Source: Cryptomeria japonica
Lineage: Eukaryota; Streptophyta; Pinopsida; Cupressales; Cupressaceae
Assembly (NCBI RefSeq): GCF_030272615.1
Contig: NC_081413.1
Span: 607,080,209 to 607,144,208 of the forward strand
Direction: 5' to 3'
DNA length: 64,000 nt
Shown here: piece after piece, positions 32,703-45,394 of the stretch
Layout of the letters: every line of letters begins with the position of its first letter
Numbering within the stretch: the first letter of the stretch is position 1
Made by a program: the position numbers and the translations under genes
The notes under the pieces: model-generated
The model's input: the letters and a program-made list of their open reading frames with translations, nothing else
Database searches by the model: none
Told to the model about the DNA's origin: nothing

Positions 32703-33679
32703 AGGTCGAATTACAAGTTTGCAACATGTGAAGACTCAACATCAAAATCACAAACTCAACACAGATTTATATGGCCATCATAGGTCGTATTAGCAATTTA
32801 ACATCTGCTACATGTCTGATGTCTCCTGTTCAAAAATTAGAGTTCAAAATTAAATATTAATTCACGTCATGACAAATTAAATATAGATAATAGCAGTGCC
32901 TAAAACCTAGTAATCAGAAATAGAGAAATGCATAAATGTTAGAGCAAGGGAGAATTTGAGAATACAAATTTACTGGCTGAAGTTTTGCACTGTACATCAT
33001 AGTTTGTACAAGTGCTGATTTTTTCCTATTCACAAAACAAAGTTATTTCAAGCGATGCCAAATTCCAAACAAAAAAAACATAAAACCTTGAAATTAAGAG
33101 TAAACGAAGAAAATTGTGCAATACATACTATGTTTCTTAAGATTTTTGTGCCAGTTTTTGTAGGGTGCTCCACTCTTCGTTTGATGGAAGGTCAATATTC
33201 TGTAAACTATGGAAAGTCAACTGCAACTTCGTCAACATTCCATATTTAGAAGATTGACTTGACATCATTGTTTCATCCAATACCGAATTTAGAGTTGTAA
33301 ATGGTTGGATGAATTCCATAAAGCTTTGGGGAGTTGTGTCCTTAGGAAGCAAGTCTAAACAAGACTTCATTTTTATCTCCATGTTTTTTTTGTAAGCTTC
33401 TTTTCCAATGAATTTATTTGATGGGTCAACAGTCTTAGGCAAACCAAGTTTAATCAAATTATTTTTCTTTTCTTGCAGCTTCAATATCTTTTTTCTACAA
33501 TTTTCCATAACTTCTGATGTTTCCCTTAGTTTTTGGCATTTTTGAATGATAGATGATGTCTTAACTATGGCATCAATGCAGCTCTTAATTCCCTTGGATG
33601 CCAAGTAGCTGTCACTGGAATTGTAGACTACTTGCACAATCTTTTTTGCCATATCCTCTTTTGAATAAACATGTATGCT

Positions 33680-36600
33680 TGTAGTACCCCTACTCATTTG
33701 AACTCTTTAGACTCATACTTTATTATTGTTTGTTTTCAGTGGATACATTACCATGATGTGTTATTCAGATTTTTATGACATTATTTCATGCTTTATCTGG
33801 ATATGAGATGCATAATTTATTTGCAGTATTTCAGTACTTGTGATTTATGGCATTTATGGATTATTGCTATGTAATGACATTTTACTTTATTTATGTAATG
33901 TGAAATTATATGTTGTGTGTTTGCGAGTGTATTGAATGCAAGGGGACAATTTTCCTTCACGCATTTCGGTGAGATAGGGAACGTCGCGATTCTCCTTCAT
34001 TGGTGTGTATGCTGTGTTTTCTATATTGTATATATATGCATGTGTGGTTCGGTGATGTAGGATATTGCAGGTACAAGTATCAGGTAGGTACGGGGTATCG
34101 TCTCCACCTGGCTTCACAGGTTTGAGCGTGCCTTATATTTTCCGATGGAAGTGGAGGAGATAGTAGTTGACCTTATTTTATTCAGTTACACTCGTGTGAG
34201 TGTCGTCAGTTGGTCGTCCTGTCAGTTTGTTCGACCTTTGTATTTTTGTCATTTTGATCTTCTTATAAGTCTTTGCTTTGATTTGCTCAGTTGTGTGTTT
34301 AGTGGATTTAATTAATTAATTAAATTTATGGATTTATCTCCTAGTTGGTATTCTTGTGAATTATGTATTTTATGCGTTGAGATTATAAATTTAGTTAATT
34401 AAAAAGAAATTATTAAATTAAGTTGCAAGCTGCATGATGTTAGAAATATATTTTATTTAAATTTTAGTGGAAAATTAAATTAGATTAATTGCATTTATTG
34501 TTTCCTAGAATTTTAAATAAATAAAAGAATAAATAGAATAAAAGTATAAATAAATAAATGAATAAAAGAATTAATTGGAATTAAAGTATTGCCTTAATTC
34601 TCTATTTAGAAAATTAATTAATTTGCATAAGAAAAGAAAAGAAGGAATAATGATTTTTAATTATTGCATGTTGGCTTATCTTTTATTATAAAATTAGAAA
34701 ATAAAATAAAATTACTTTTATTCTAAATTTAGGTTTTTGGGAAAAAAGCTATTGAACCTAGAATTTTAGTTTAAAAAGAGGAATAGGTCATTATTTTAGG
34801 ATACACAGGAAACATGTCAGGGATTTAGGTGAAGAGAAATTTATTTGGAAGCTTGTTGAAGGATTGGTTCTCTTCTACAAATTTTCTTCCAGGAAAGCTA
34901 TACCAGGTTGGGTGGCTTCTTTTGATTGTCTGTTTTAAGGAAAATATTTTATTTCTTTTATCTTTCTGAATGATGTGTGTGTTAAGATGTTTGACAAATT
35001 TAAAATCCTGTCTAATTATTTCTTGTTCTTGGCTAAAGTCCATTCGTGAAGTTAATTTATAGTTTATGGAAATAAGTTATTTCCTGGGTGTTTGTAGATT
35101 AAATTTAAAGAAAACTGGAAAAAGTTATTATGACAAATTTTGCCAAGATTTTTATTGTGCATGGAAATTGCAAGATTTGGGAGGAATGGGATTTACCAGA
35201 GAAACCATTCCCTCTTGTTTGATTTTTGTTTCGATATTTGGCTATGGCAGTCCTTTTTAATATTTGTGTATCTTTGTGATATAATTAGTAATTATAGAAA
35301 TAAATTTAATCATTAATTAAATTTATTGTATTATTAGAAGTTAAGGGAAAATATTTTATTATATTATTTTGGAGAAATTGTGTAATAAATAATTTCCCTG
35401 GAAATAAATTGGTTTGGAAATTAATTTCGTTTAAAAAAAAAAATTAAAATTTACTGTTTTTAAAGTTGTGAATTTTAAAAAAATCAATTAAATTTTTAAA
35501 AATAAAAATAAAAAAAATAAATTTAAGAAAAAAAAATTAAAAAAAAAAATTAATTAAAAAATAAAAATAAAAATTTAAATAAAAATAAATAAAATTAATT
35601 AATTAAAAATAATAATAATAATAATAATAATAATATATATATATATATATATAGTATTTTATGTGGTTTTAATTATGTTATTTTGGAAATGAAAGATGTT
35701 TCAAATTAAATCATCTTTTTATTATATAACTTAATGTGATATAATTATATAATATTATATTTGTGGAATATATATATTTATGTAATTATATTATATTATT
35801 ATATATAATTTTTAATTTGGAATTTAATTTAGATTATTGATACAATCTAATCGGGTTTATTTGTAAAGTAATCATGAACATATAATTAGGGGGTTAATTT
35901 TTATGTGATTGATTTAACCTTATTGGACAAATGACAAAATTGATTTCTTTGTATTAATATAGTTGTATTTTCTTATTGTCTGGAAAATCTTTAATTGCAA
36001 GTTATTTGTGCTTTTGGTTGTTTTAAGAAAAGATTGTTTGTGTTAGGATCTTGTGTAAATGGTGTTTGCAGTCAAGCTTAATTTCGTTGCAATTCTGGTT
36101 GAGTTGTCATTGTGTCATATGTTATTTTATCTCCTTGGTCACGTGTTGATGTATAACCTTATTGATGTGAACCATTGTGTGTTTTGTCCAAATGGTCAAT
36201 CTTGGGTTAGTGATTGTGTATCCTTCACCTGTGGTTTGTCAGGATTAGTTATGGCTGTCTGTTTCGCCATAGAGTTCTCGTAGAGAGACCTTTCCTGTTA
36301 GTGTCCTATGAGAGAGAGTGGCTTTCGAGCGGGGGCCGTGCCCGAAGTGGATGATAGGATAACCTGTCGAAAGTCAGTTAAAAAGTGATAACCTAATAAT
36401 TGATTAGGGGGTGGGTAGAATAAATATTAATTAAGATAATGTACCTCGTGCATAGGTGTAGTGCTTGTATAGGGCTCATAATGCTACGAGAAGGCCTGGA
36501 ATGACAAACTTACCACCTTGTCTTCACGAAAGGATTGGTAGGGTCCGCATGAGACTTAGTTGGAACCGGAGGCTCGGGAGAGCTTACCAGGAGAAACCCA

Positions 36601-37399
36601 GGATGGGGGTCGGGACCTATGGAGGTTGTACCATGGTATCCACCATAAGACATGCGATGACACTCTTTCCTTAGAGTCACTAGTGTTTTGTGAGTTGAGT
36701 TACATGGATGTTTGCGGAGTCTTGCAGTCCTTTTGTACTTGTCTTACTTTGCTTGCTTGAGGGTTTACTACTATCTCCTAGCACGGTGGGGTGGTTCCAT
36801 TTCGGGATCACATGGTCGGGTGGTAGTACCACTTCCCATCGGATGTTCTGGATTGTATCTTCAGGCAAGGAAGGGCTTCGTTGGTGTTTCTTGGTTCGTG
36901 ATTCATGTACCAGCTCTTGTTCGAGATCATTGTTCAATTGAGACCTTGTGGTAATTGTATCAGACTTTTATGTAACCTTGATATTGTAACTTTGTAATCT
37001 GTGACATTATTGGAAGCCATGTATTTATGGATATTGTAATATTATGTCAATAGTATGTATGTTAAATTCAGTTGCTTTGATCTTATGTATAAATGATTTA
37101 TGGATAAATTGAATGCATGGAATACATTGATTCTTTCATTTTGGAATTGAGATGTATGTGTAGTTTTAATCATAAGCATTTAATTTACCTAATTAAATGG
37201 ACAATTGGATTAACCATGGTGTTAATATAATCTACAATTAATCTTCGTTGGTAACCCTTAGGAAATCATATGTTAGTCTTCTGTTGTGTTATTAGACGTG
37301 CAATGGTTATAATTAATGCACTTAATCTTTAAAAAATATTTCACCCTTTAGTTGCCTAGTTGTGTTGTTTTCCTTTAGGGTTCCTGGCGGGGCATTACA
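33680..37399 (+). repeat. 5' LTR, 3.72 kb
   Basis: Runs from TGTAGTACCCC to GGGGCATTACA. It is unusually long and mostly AT-rich, with A/T homopolymer and (AAT)n/(AT)n tracts at about 35590-35652 and a GC-richer segment at about 36290-36950. Its last 49 bp match the 3' LTR remnant with two transitions. Short frames inside it are not genes. Confidence 0.9.
35590..35652. repeat. (AAT)n and (AT)n microsatellite
   Basis: About ten AAT triplets run straight into about ten AT dinucleotides within the long LTR. Confidence 0.95.
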
Positions 37400-37401
37400 T
37401 T

Positions 37402-37413
37402 TGGTATCAGAGC
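37402..37413 (+). promoter_or_regulatory. Primer-binding site (initiator Met tRNA type)
   Basis: TGGTATCAGAGC lies 2 nt after the CA end of the 5' LTR. It is the plant consensus complementary to the 3' end of initiator Met tRNA, used by many copia and chromovirus gypsy elements to prime reverse transcription. Confidence 0.9.
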
Positions 37414-37551
37414 CCAAGTTTCAACACTGGGTACTCTGGGTTTGTAGTGTTCCTTTCAGCTGACCATCTTGCTTAGGTCATAATGTTTGTATCTCTCTTG
37501 TCTTATCCTTGCTGAAGACCTGAACCGTTTTCTCTTTTATGGTACCAGGTC

Positions 37552-38403
37552 ATGGCTAGGAAAGCTAGAGGAGGTGGTCGTACGGGTGGTCACAAGGGAG
37601 GCAGAGGTGGAGGACGGGGCCGTGGTTCTGACCATCACAGTCCTTCACCACCACCCACTCATGTGAGTGTTGAGCCAGAACAATCTGTTCATCAGAACTC
37701 TCAGCATGCAGGAGAACATGTTCCCAAAAGGGAAGAGATGAGACAGATGTTTCAGAAGGTTCTGGCTAGGTTAGGCCAAAGGCCTAAATTTGAGCAGCGT
37801 ATTCATGCTCAGGTTGAGGAACCGCTTCAACAGGTTCCAGAGGAGAGAGAGAGGGAGAGATCACCTAGGAGGAGAGAGATTCCAGTTGACTGAGATCCAC
37901 TTTCTTTGGGTCACATAAAGGACTTGATGAGGTCCAACCCTCCTTACTTTGATGGTATGGGTACCGGTCTTGAGGCAGAGACCTGGCTCATTGGTTTGGA
38001 CCGGTGTTTCGCTATGTTTCCATATAGTAGCAACACCAAGGCAAGATGCGCTATTATGCATCTCAATAATTTTGCTTCGATCTGGTGGAGACTAGAGGAG
38101 GAGAAGATCGGTGTATGCATTAACACCATTACATGGGAGCTATTTCTGGAGAGATTTAGGGCACGATTTCTCTCACCCCAGTGGAGGCAAACTCGAGCAG
38201 ATGAGTTCTATGCCTTGCGTCAGTATGGGATGATAGTAGACCAGTATGAGCACAGATTCTATGAGCTCAAATAGTATGCCAGGATTGGTAATGACAAAGC
38301 TATGCTTGTCCAACATTTCTTGAGGGGGTTGAATGACTGCATTAGTGGAGGAGTGAGGGTGTTTGAGCCACCTTCAGTTGAGATAGCCGTGGCGAAAGCC
38401 AAA
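37552..38403 (+). pseudogene. Gypsy gag, 5' part
   Basis: The frame starts MARKARGGGRTGGHKGGRGG, a Gly/Arg-rich start. It has a TGA at 37891-37893 and continues in frame with a capsid domain: NPPYFDGMGTGLEAETWLIG, IMHLNNFASIWW, TWELFLERFRARFLSP. A second in-frame stop (TAG) lies at 38272-38274. It breaks off after VAKAKL, before any zinc knuckle, at the deletion that joins it to the 3' LTR remnant. Capsid-forming role in the family; non-functional here. Confidence 0.85.
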
Positions 38404-38455
38404 TTAGTTGCCTAGTTGTGTTGTTTTCCTTTAGGGTTCCTGGTGGGGCATTGCA
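38404..38455 (+). repeat. 3' LTR remnant (last ~50 bp)
   Basis: TTAGTTGCCTAGTTGTGTTG onward repeats the final ~50 bp of the 5' LTR (37348-37399) with a C/T and an A/G difference, ending TTGCA directly before the ATGCT target duplication. Confidence 0.9.
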
Positions 38456-41400
38456 ATGCTCTTTTCAAAGTGCCCTTTGATTTTCATATAAATTACTCTC
38501 AGACTTTCATTCAATTCAAACCATTCCCATAACTTGTCACTCCTCTGTATTATTTGCCACCAAATGTTTTCGTGTATATACTTCATTGTATTTTTCTTAT
38601 TATCTTTCAATCTATCCTCCAAAGTTTTTATTTTATCATTTGCATTGTGCAGGTCTTCTTTCATTTGTGCACATTTTTTTCTTTCTTCCTCTACTTCCTC
38701 TTGCAAATATTTTTCTTTTTCCTTCCCATGATCCAATAGGTCCTGTAATTTTCTCATTTCGGCAGCAGCAGACTCGTAACTTTTGTATAATTTTTGAAAA
38801 CTGGCTTTTTCCTCATCAATTTTTTTACTGCTTTTAGCTAGTTTTTCTGTCAGGTCCTTCAATTCTGCATCCATCTTCTCCTACTCTGCAATTTCTACTG
38901 CAGAGTCCAAATTTTTTATCCTTTTTTGTAAATCATTGCACTTGCTATCTGCTGCTTTCCTCCTTGATATTTTGTTTGCCAGGTCTGCATGTAACTTTTC
39001 TATTTGTTTCTCCAGTTTATTTTTTTCTCTCTCCACCTTTAGCAGTGAAGTGTAGACCACTTCGTTAGTCCTTTTTGACACACTAGTTTTGTCCATGTTA
39101 TGTACTTTGGAGAAATCCATTTGTAGGGTGCTAACTTGAAATTCAGAGGGATCTATCTGATTGTGTGGTGGATTTTTATCTTTAGTTGGGGCTGGAGGCA
39201 TAACAACCATGAACTCCATCATATATTTCTATGGGTCATATGTTGGAAATACCTTGTTCCTTGTAGGCTCTTCATTTAAAACTTCAGTCAGGGAAACCCT
39301 ATGAAATGCTTTCTTTTTTTCTTTATTTGCTTTTGTTGCGTGTTCATATTTTCATAGTAATCATGATATTGAAAATTTGGGCTTGCTGAAGCAATTGAAT
39401 GTTTGAAAGGTGACATAGGAATACCAGAGGCTCCAGTTCCACTTATTCCTGTGGTTTTAACTAATGCTTAACTAGGATTACCAACAAAAATTCCTGATCT
39501 TGTCCCACTCCCACTGACACTTTCATGTGTAGTTTTCATAATCTTTTTAGGTGTGTGATCTGAAGTTGCAAATGATTGTTTTGTAGTGTCAGTGGCACTT
39601 GATATAGGATTCTGAATAGTATTAGTATCTACCACTAGTGGCCTCTTGCGAGAGATATTTGGTTGTAGCCCTTGTCCAACAACAAGACAACTAGTATCAG
39701 TAGTACTAGTAGTACCCATGCCAACCCCACCAATCACAGCGTCACTTGATTGAACAATAATGGGAATACTATCCCCAGATTCCCCACCTGTGGTAGTGGC
39801 ACTTGATTCACCACCAATGGGAATACCATGATGTGGTGGTGGTTGTGGATTTGAACCTGAAACAAATGTAGGTGGACCCTGAGGGTAATGAGTAGTACCT
39901 ATTTGTGATGAATCTGAAGAATCAAGTCCAATGACTGGTTTAACAAGAGCTTTTGATTTTGACCCTGATGGAAGTTGTACCTGAAGTGGATACCAAATTC
40001 CCTCTCCTTTGGCACCTAGACCACCACCTTCAAAACCCTTTTTTTCCACAATGTTTGCCCCTTTGCTATATTTTTCTTTCATGGACTCATTGACTGCACC
40101 TAATATTTTAGGGACATTAGTAGTTGTTGGAGTGGGCTCAACCTCATACTCATCATCACCTTCACTCATGTCATGTGCTGTTGTGAGATGCTCCATATTC
40201 CACAATTTGCTAAACTCTCCATCCTCGTCGATGGTCTCAAATTCTGCATTGGTCTTTGGTTCACCGAGATTCTTCCTCATAGTCCAAAAATCATTTATTT
40301 TGGTTTGAGTCCAAAAACTCTCTTTGCATTCTTGTAGAATTGATTTGGGAATAGATTTCTTAGATGGATTAGCAGATTTTAGGTAGAAATTGTAGGACCT
40401 CCTATTTTGGATGCCCTGGCCCTCCTATGTTGTCCTTTGTGTGTGCAATGCCATAATTTGTGATGAAATTTCTTCTGTTGAAATGTTATTGTCAGTTGCA
40501 ATTTTCTCCATCTCTTTTTTAACCTCATCCCAGGAGTCCATGTTTCTAAGCTTTTCTAGCAATGGTTTACTTTCATGTTGACATAATGCTGAAGAGTTCC
40601 CATTTTTCTTAAGCCTTGCTTGAACTACACTGATTGGATCATACTGCCAGAGACCCTCATCACCAAAGTTAAAAACTGTCAAAAAATCATGTGCCACATT
40701 GAATGCCTTTCTCTCAAATGTGAACCCTCCACATGAGAAAGGCGAGGAAGGAAATATGCTCTTCTTTTGCTGACCATGGAAGTGCCTATCTGTGCTCTCC
40801 AATTGCCATACATACTCCAATGCAAATACCCTCACATGTATTGGAAGTCTATATGGTTTTATTGTCGATCCGTAAAACCTTAACACAATGAATTCTTGCA
40901 TGAAGAACCAATCAACCAATTCTATTTGACTTCTGAGTTGAATGCAATCTCTACAAGACACAGGCAACCTAGGCATTGGAGTGCTTGTAATTTCATTATA
41001 CATTGGTGCCAAAAAGAAGTCTACAAAATGGTTGTAGTTCTTTCTGTTATCATGCATCCTTATCTTTGGTGTCCATTCATATATTGGACACTCTGTTCTC
41101 TTACCAGTCTTCTCATCAATCTTATAGTTCACAATTTGAAGCTTGTTGGTCTCGAATATTGCACGATACTTGGATAGAAGGAGATAGCACAAGTAGGATG
41201 AGAACCTAAATGTCTTACAGGAACCTTTTTTGATCATTAGTAATTGTTTTTGCATGGATTGAACAATGTGCTCAATAAATTATATCTTACTAGCTAACCT
41301 ACACAATGGATATTATAAATCATTTCAAGAACACTTGCACCCACTTCCCTATTATTTTCCAATCCCAGGCAAAACGACAGCAAGGAAATAGTATCCCCAA

Positions 41401-42299
41401 CCCATGGAGCAAAAATGTTAGAATCATAAGGAGGCTTATGATTCTGATCCAACACAATACCAATACCACTCTTTATTAGAGCTTTGATAAATGAATCTCT
41501 GCGACTTGGATCTTGACTCTCATAATTCCCTGCCAGCTTTCCAAGGTCAATTTGGGCGTTTGAGTTTTGGGCTTCAAATCCTAGGTTCAACAAACGAGCA
41601 AATTCTCCCTCGTTTATGGATAGAATTTCTTCTTTTATATTTTTATTGACAATTGTTTTTTTATCTTCATCATAATTTTCGGTGCAAACCATGACAAAAT
41701 CAGGGCAAGGGAATACTTCTAGTAACACCATGCTTCCCAATCCAGCATCCCACGATGCAATTTTATATGTTCCTTGTTGTAACATTGGGTTGAAAACAGT
41801 AAATTTTGCCCTGCATGCATCTGTCGCCTTACTAGGCAATGCATATTTAATATCTATGATACACTTTTCACCATGGATAGCAGGGTCATACATATCATGG
41901 TATTCATCAGTGAAACCTGGTGTTTTAACCAGTTCGGTTAGGTAGATTTTGTTTTTCACTTGGCTTCCTGTTGAACTACTGCTTCCCGTTTTCCCCATCA
42001 CTGTTATTGTTAATAATTCAAAATAATGCTATATAAAAAATTGAAAATGCTAACCCTCAAATTGGACTACGAGACTAAAAAAAAGCAAAAAGGCGGGATG
42101 TAGGTGTTCTAGATTTTACTCGAAATTTCTATTTCACTAGATTGGCGCAGACAGTCTCTGTTGCAACTTGCATTCCTCAATCTAGTAGTTGTTTCTGAAT
42201 CTCCCTCGATTTACAGGTTTGTCCATGAAATGAAATACGATTATGATTTACGAGTCTCTTATTTTGAAATCTCTGAAAAGTATAAAAGTAATACCTAAA

Positions 42300-44358
42300 G
42301 GGCAAAATATCTAGAATCATGTTGTAATTTTATTAATTATTATTAATAACTATTCCATGTTGAAGGACAAAACATTCACTACTTCAGTATAAATTCTGAG
42401 GACATTGAATGTAAAACGTTCAATTCCGGGCGAAGTTCTCACAAATGTGTTCACTTCCCACATTCAGGTCAAAATCCACCCTAAGCCGTTGATCTTAACT
42501 CATCCAACGGAAGATGGCAAAATATCTAGAATCATGTTGTAATTTTATTAATTATTATTAATAACTATTCCATGCTGAAGGACAAAACATTCATTACTTC
42601 AGTATAAATTCTGAAGACATTAAATGTAAAATGTTCAATTCTGGGCGAAGTTCTCACAAATGTGTTCACTTCCCACATTTGGGCTGAAATCCACCCTAAG
42701 TCGTTGATCTTAACTCATCGAATGGATGATGGTACCTGTTGTTAGATGTCGTGGGTCCCATGACTTCTGCCATTTTTCGGGCACGTCACCATACTCGTGT
42801 CACTTTTCGGGTCTATTTAATCATTTTAAACTTCCGCCCGAAAAAGAGCTTTATAGACTTAATTATATTTAATTAAATTTAAAACGTTTCAATTCCGGGC
42901 AAAGTTCTCATAAATGTGTTCACTTCCCACATTCGGGCCAAAATCCTCCCTAAGTCGTTGATCTTGGCTCATCCAACAGACGATGGTACCTGTTGTCAGA
43001 TGTTGTGGGTCCCATGACTTTTGCCATTTTTTGGGCATGTCACCATACTCGTGTCACTTTTCGGGTCTATTTTTTAAGTTTGTTTAATCATTTTAAACTT
43101 CTACCCAAAAAATAGCTTTATAGATTTAATTATATTTAATTAAATTTAAAACGTTTCAATTCCGGGTGAAGTTCTCACAAATGTGTTCACTTCCCACATT
43201 CGGGCCAAAATCCTCCCTAAGTCGTTGATCTTGGCTCATCCAACAGACGATGGTACCTGTTGTCAGATGTTGTGGGTCCCATGACTTTTGCCATTTTTTG
43301 GGCATGTCACCATACTTGTGTCACTTTTCGGGTCTATTTTTTAAGTTTGTTTAATCATTTTAAACTTCTGCCCAAAAAATAGCTTTATAGACTTAATTAT
43401 ATTTAATTAAATTTAAAACGTTTCAATTCCGGGTGAAGTTCTCACAAATGTGTTCACTTCCCACATTCGGGCTGAAATCCACCCTAAGTCGTTGATCTTT
43501 GCTCATCCAGCGGAAGATGGTACCTGTTGTCAGATGTCATGGGTCCCATGACTTCTGCCATTTTTCTGGCACGTCACCATACTCGTGTCACTTTTTGGGT
43601 CTATTTTTTAAGTCTATTTAATCATTTTAAACTTCCGCCCGAAAAGGAGCTTTATAGACTTAATTATATTTAATTAAATTTAAAATGTTCAATTCCGGGT
43701 GAAGTTCTCACAAATGTGTTCACTTCCCACATTCAGGCCGAAATCCACCCTAAGCCTTTGATCTTTGCTCATCCAACAGATGATTGTACCTGTTGTCAGA
43801 TGTCGTGGGTCCCATGACTTCTGCCATTTTTTTGGCACGTCACCATACTCGTGTCACTTTTCGGGTTTGTTTTTTAAGTCTATTTAATCATTTTAAAATT
43901 CCTCCCAAAAAAGAGCTTTATAGACTTAACTATATTTAATTAAATTTAAAATGTTAAATTCTGGGTGAAGTTCTCACAAATGTGTTCACTTCCCACATTT
44001 GGGCCGAAATCCACCCTAAGTCGTTGATCTTTGCTCATCTAAAAGACGATGGTACATGTTGTCAGATGTCGTGGGTCCCATGACTTCTGCCATTTTTCTG
44101 GCACGTCACCATACTCGTGTCACTTTTCAGGTCTGTTTTTTAAGTCTATTTAATCATTTAAAAGTCCGCCCGAAAAAGAGCTTTATAGACTTAATTATAT
44201 TTAATTAAATTTAAAATGTTCAATTCCGGGTGAAGTTCTCACAAATGTGTTCACTTCCCACATTTGGGCCGAAATCCACTCTAAGTCGTTGATCTTTGCT
44301 CATCCAACGGACAATGGTACCTGTTGAGTGTTGTCAGATGTCGTCGGTCCCATGACAA
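42300..44358 (-). repeat. Tandem array of about eight ~266-bp units upstream of the unknown gene
   Basis: The landmark TCACTTCCCACATT recurs at 42451, 42666, 42920, 43187, 43454, 43720, 43986 and 44251. Spacings are 215 and 254 bp for the first two steps, then 265-267 bp. The first two units share a different AT-rich half (GGCAAAATATCTAGAATCAT); the rest carry GTGGGTCCCATGAC, GCACGTCACCATACTCGTGT and an ATTATATTTAATTAAATTTA tail. Identity between the later units is high, so expansion was recent. GTGGGTCCCA resembles plant TCP-factor sites and occurs about once per unit. The array begins 300 bp upstream of the ATG at 42001, in promoter position. Confidence 0.9.
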
Positions 44359-45394
44359 GAGACATTTAAATTTTAAAGATGTGCAATAGTTTGAGATAAC
44401 TATTAAATCTAATGTTAATACTATTTGTAAAAATATGAAATTGAAATAGTATAAAACATGAATCTTAGTTTCTAGAATAAAACAAATAACTAAATAAAAA
44501 TATAAATTGTGATATACAATTTGAAAGGTAAAAGTTTAATATAAAAAATAAAACATTCAATATTAAATCTAAAATATTAATTTAAAGTTTAACAAAATTC
44601 TTTAAAAATATGTTTACGATGTATAATTTTAAAAAATAGTTTAAAAATATATATAAAAGTTCAACATAAATTTAGTGTATTAATTTAAAGTTTAACAAAA
44701 CTCTTTAAAAATATGTTTACGATATATAATTTTAAAAAATAGTTTAAAAATATATATAAAAGTACAACATAAATTTAGTGTAATATAAATTTTAATTTAA
44801 TATAATTAAAATAAGTAAGTTTAATATAATTAAAATAAGTAAATTTAATATAATTAAATTTAGTTTAATATAAGTAAGTTGGAGTTTTAATTCAAATCTT
44901 AACTATATATTTATAAAATTATAATCAACCTTAATCAAAGTACAAATAATTAATGAAACTAACTGAATTTTTTTTATATACATTAAATATAGAGGAAGAA
45001 GCATTACACAAAAAAGATCACAGTATTAAATTTATTTCCATTGTTTAACAAATAATTGAAATAACGTAGCTCATATACAAAAAGCATTTGAAAAACTTTA
45101 ATTAATAAAAATGAAATAGAATTATAGAAAGCATTTTTATATCCATAAGACTCTAAGAGGCAAACTGAAACAAACTGGAATTTGAAAAATTATCATTAAT
45201 ATTTATGCTTTGAAAATTTACAATTTTTACGTCTGAGACTTGAGTCCCTCAAAAACTTAAAAGCCAAAATGAGTGAGCCACTGAGCCTGTTAGGGTTTGA
45301 GGACATAGGAAAAAAAAAATTACTAGGGGCCCAGGGGGGCGGGGCTAGCTCACAGGTAGTGGAATTGTTTACAATTTTGCCCTAAGAATCTGGC
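44359..45394. repeat. AT-rich spacer with short local duplications
   Basis: A ~100-bp unit is duplicated at about 44578-44675 and 44678-44778 (TTTAAAGTTTAACAAAA, AAAATATGTTTACGATRTATAA). It is followed by repeats of TTTAATATAATTAAAATAAG (about 44795-44870). No gene. Confidence 0.7.

Larger units (their letters stand above)
33680..38455 (+). mobile_element. Truncated Ty3/gypsy element (chromovirus-like) with ATGCT target duplication
   Basis: The insertion is bracketed by ATGCT at 33675-33679 and 38456-38460. It starts TGTAGTACCCC and ends GGGGCATTGCA, the canonical TG...CA. It comprises a 3,720-bp 5' LTR, a primer-binding site, the first part of gag, and then only the last about 50 bp of the 3' LTR. 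Everything from mid-gag through pol and nearly all of the 3' LTR is deleted, at a junction with TTA microhomology (38404-38406). It sits inside, and in opposite orientation to, the unknown coiled-coil gene without deleting host bases. Confidence 0.9.
33137..42001 (-). pseudogene. Unknown gene of about 1,360 codons with C-terminal coiled coil, split by a gypsy insertion
   Basis: From the ATG at 42001, consecutive minus-strand frames join into one coding region. 42001-41294 holds a globular N-terminal part (includes SINEGEFARLLNLGFEA). A frameshift near 41260-41295 leads to 41290-40425, a second globular part. A TAG (40425-40427) is followed in the same frame by an acidic, then Ser/Thr/Pro/Gly-rich linker ending at TAA (39468-39470). 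A frameshift in an A-run (about 39313-39319) and a TAG (39229-39231) precede a Lys/Glu-rich coiled coil (39222-38470), broken by a TAG at 38881-38883. The gypsy element at 33680-38455 is inserted here. The frame resumes in phase on the far side and ends at 33137. I do not recognise the family. The order suggests a structural or DNA-associated protein encoded by the same element as the transposase. Few lesions for its length. Confidence 0.7.

Noticed and set aside
36465-36954. Frames in the GC-richer part of the long LTR
   Set aside because: They lie inside a defined LTR, overlap each other in several phases and on both strands, and show no domain.
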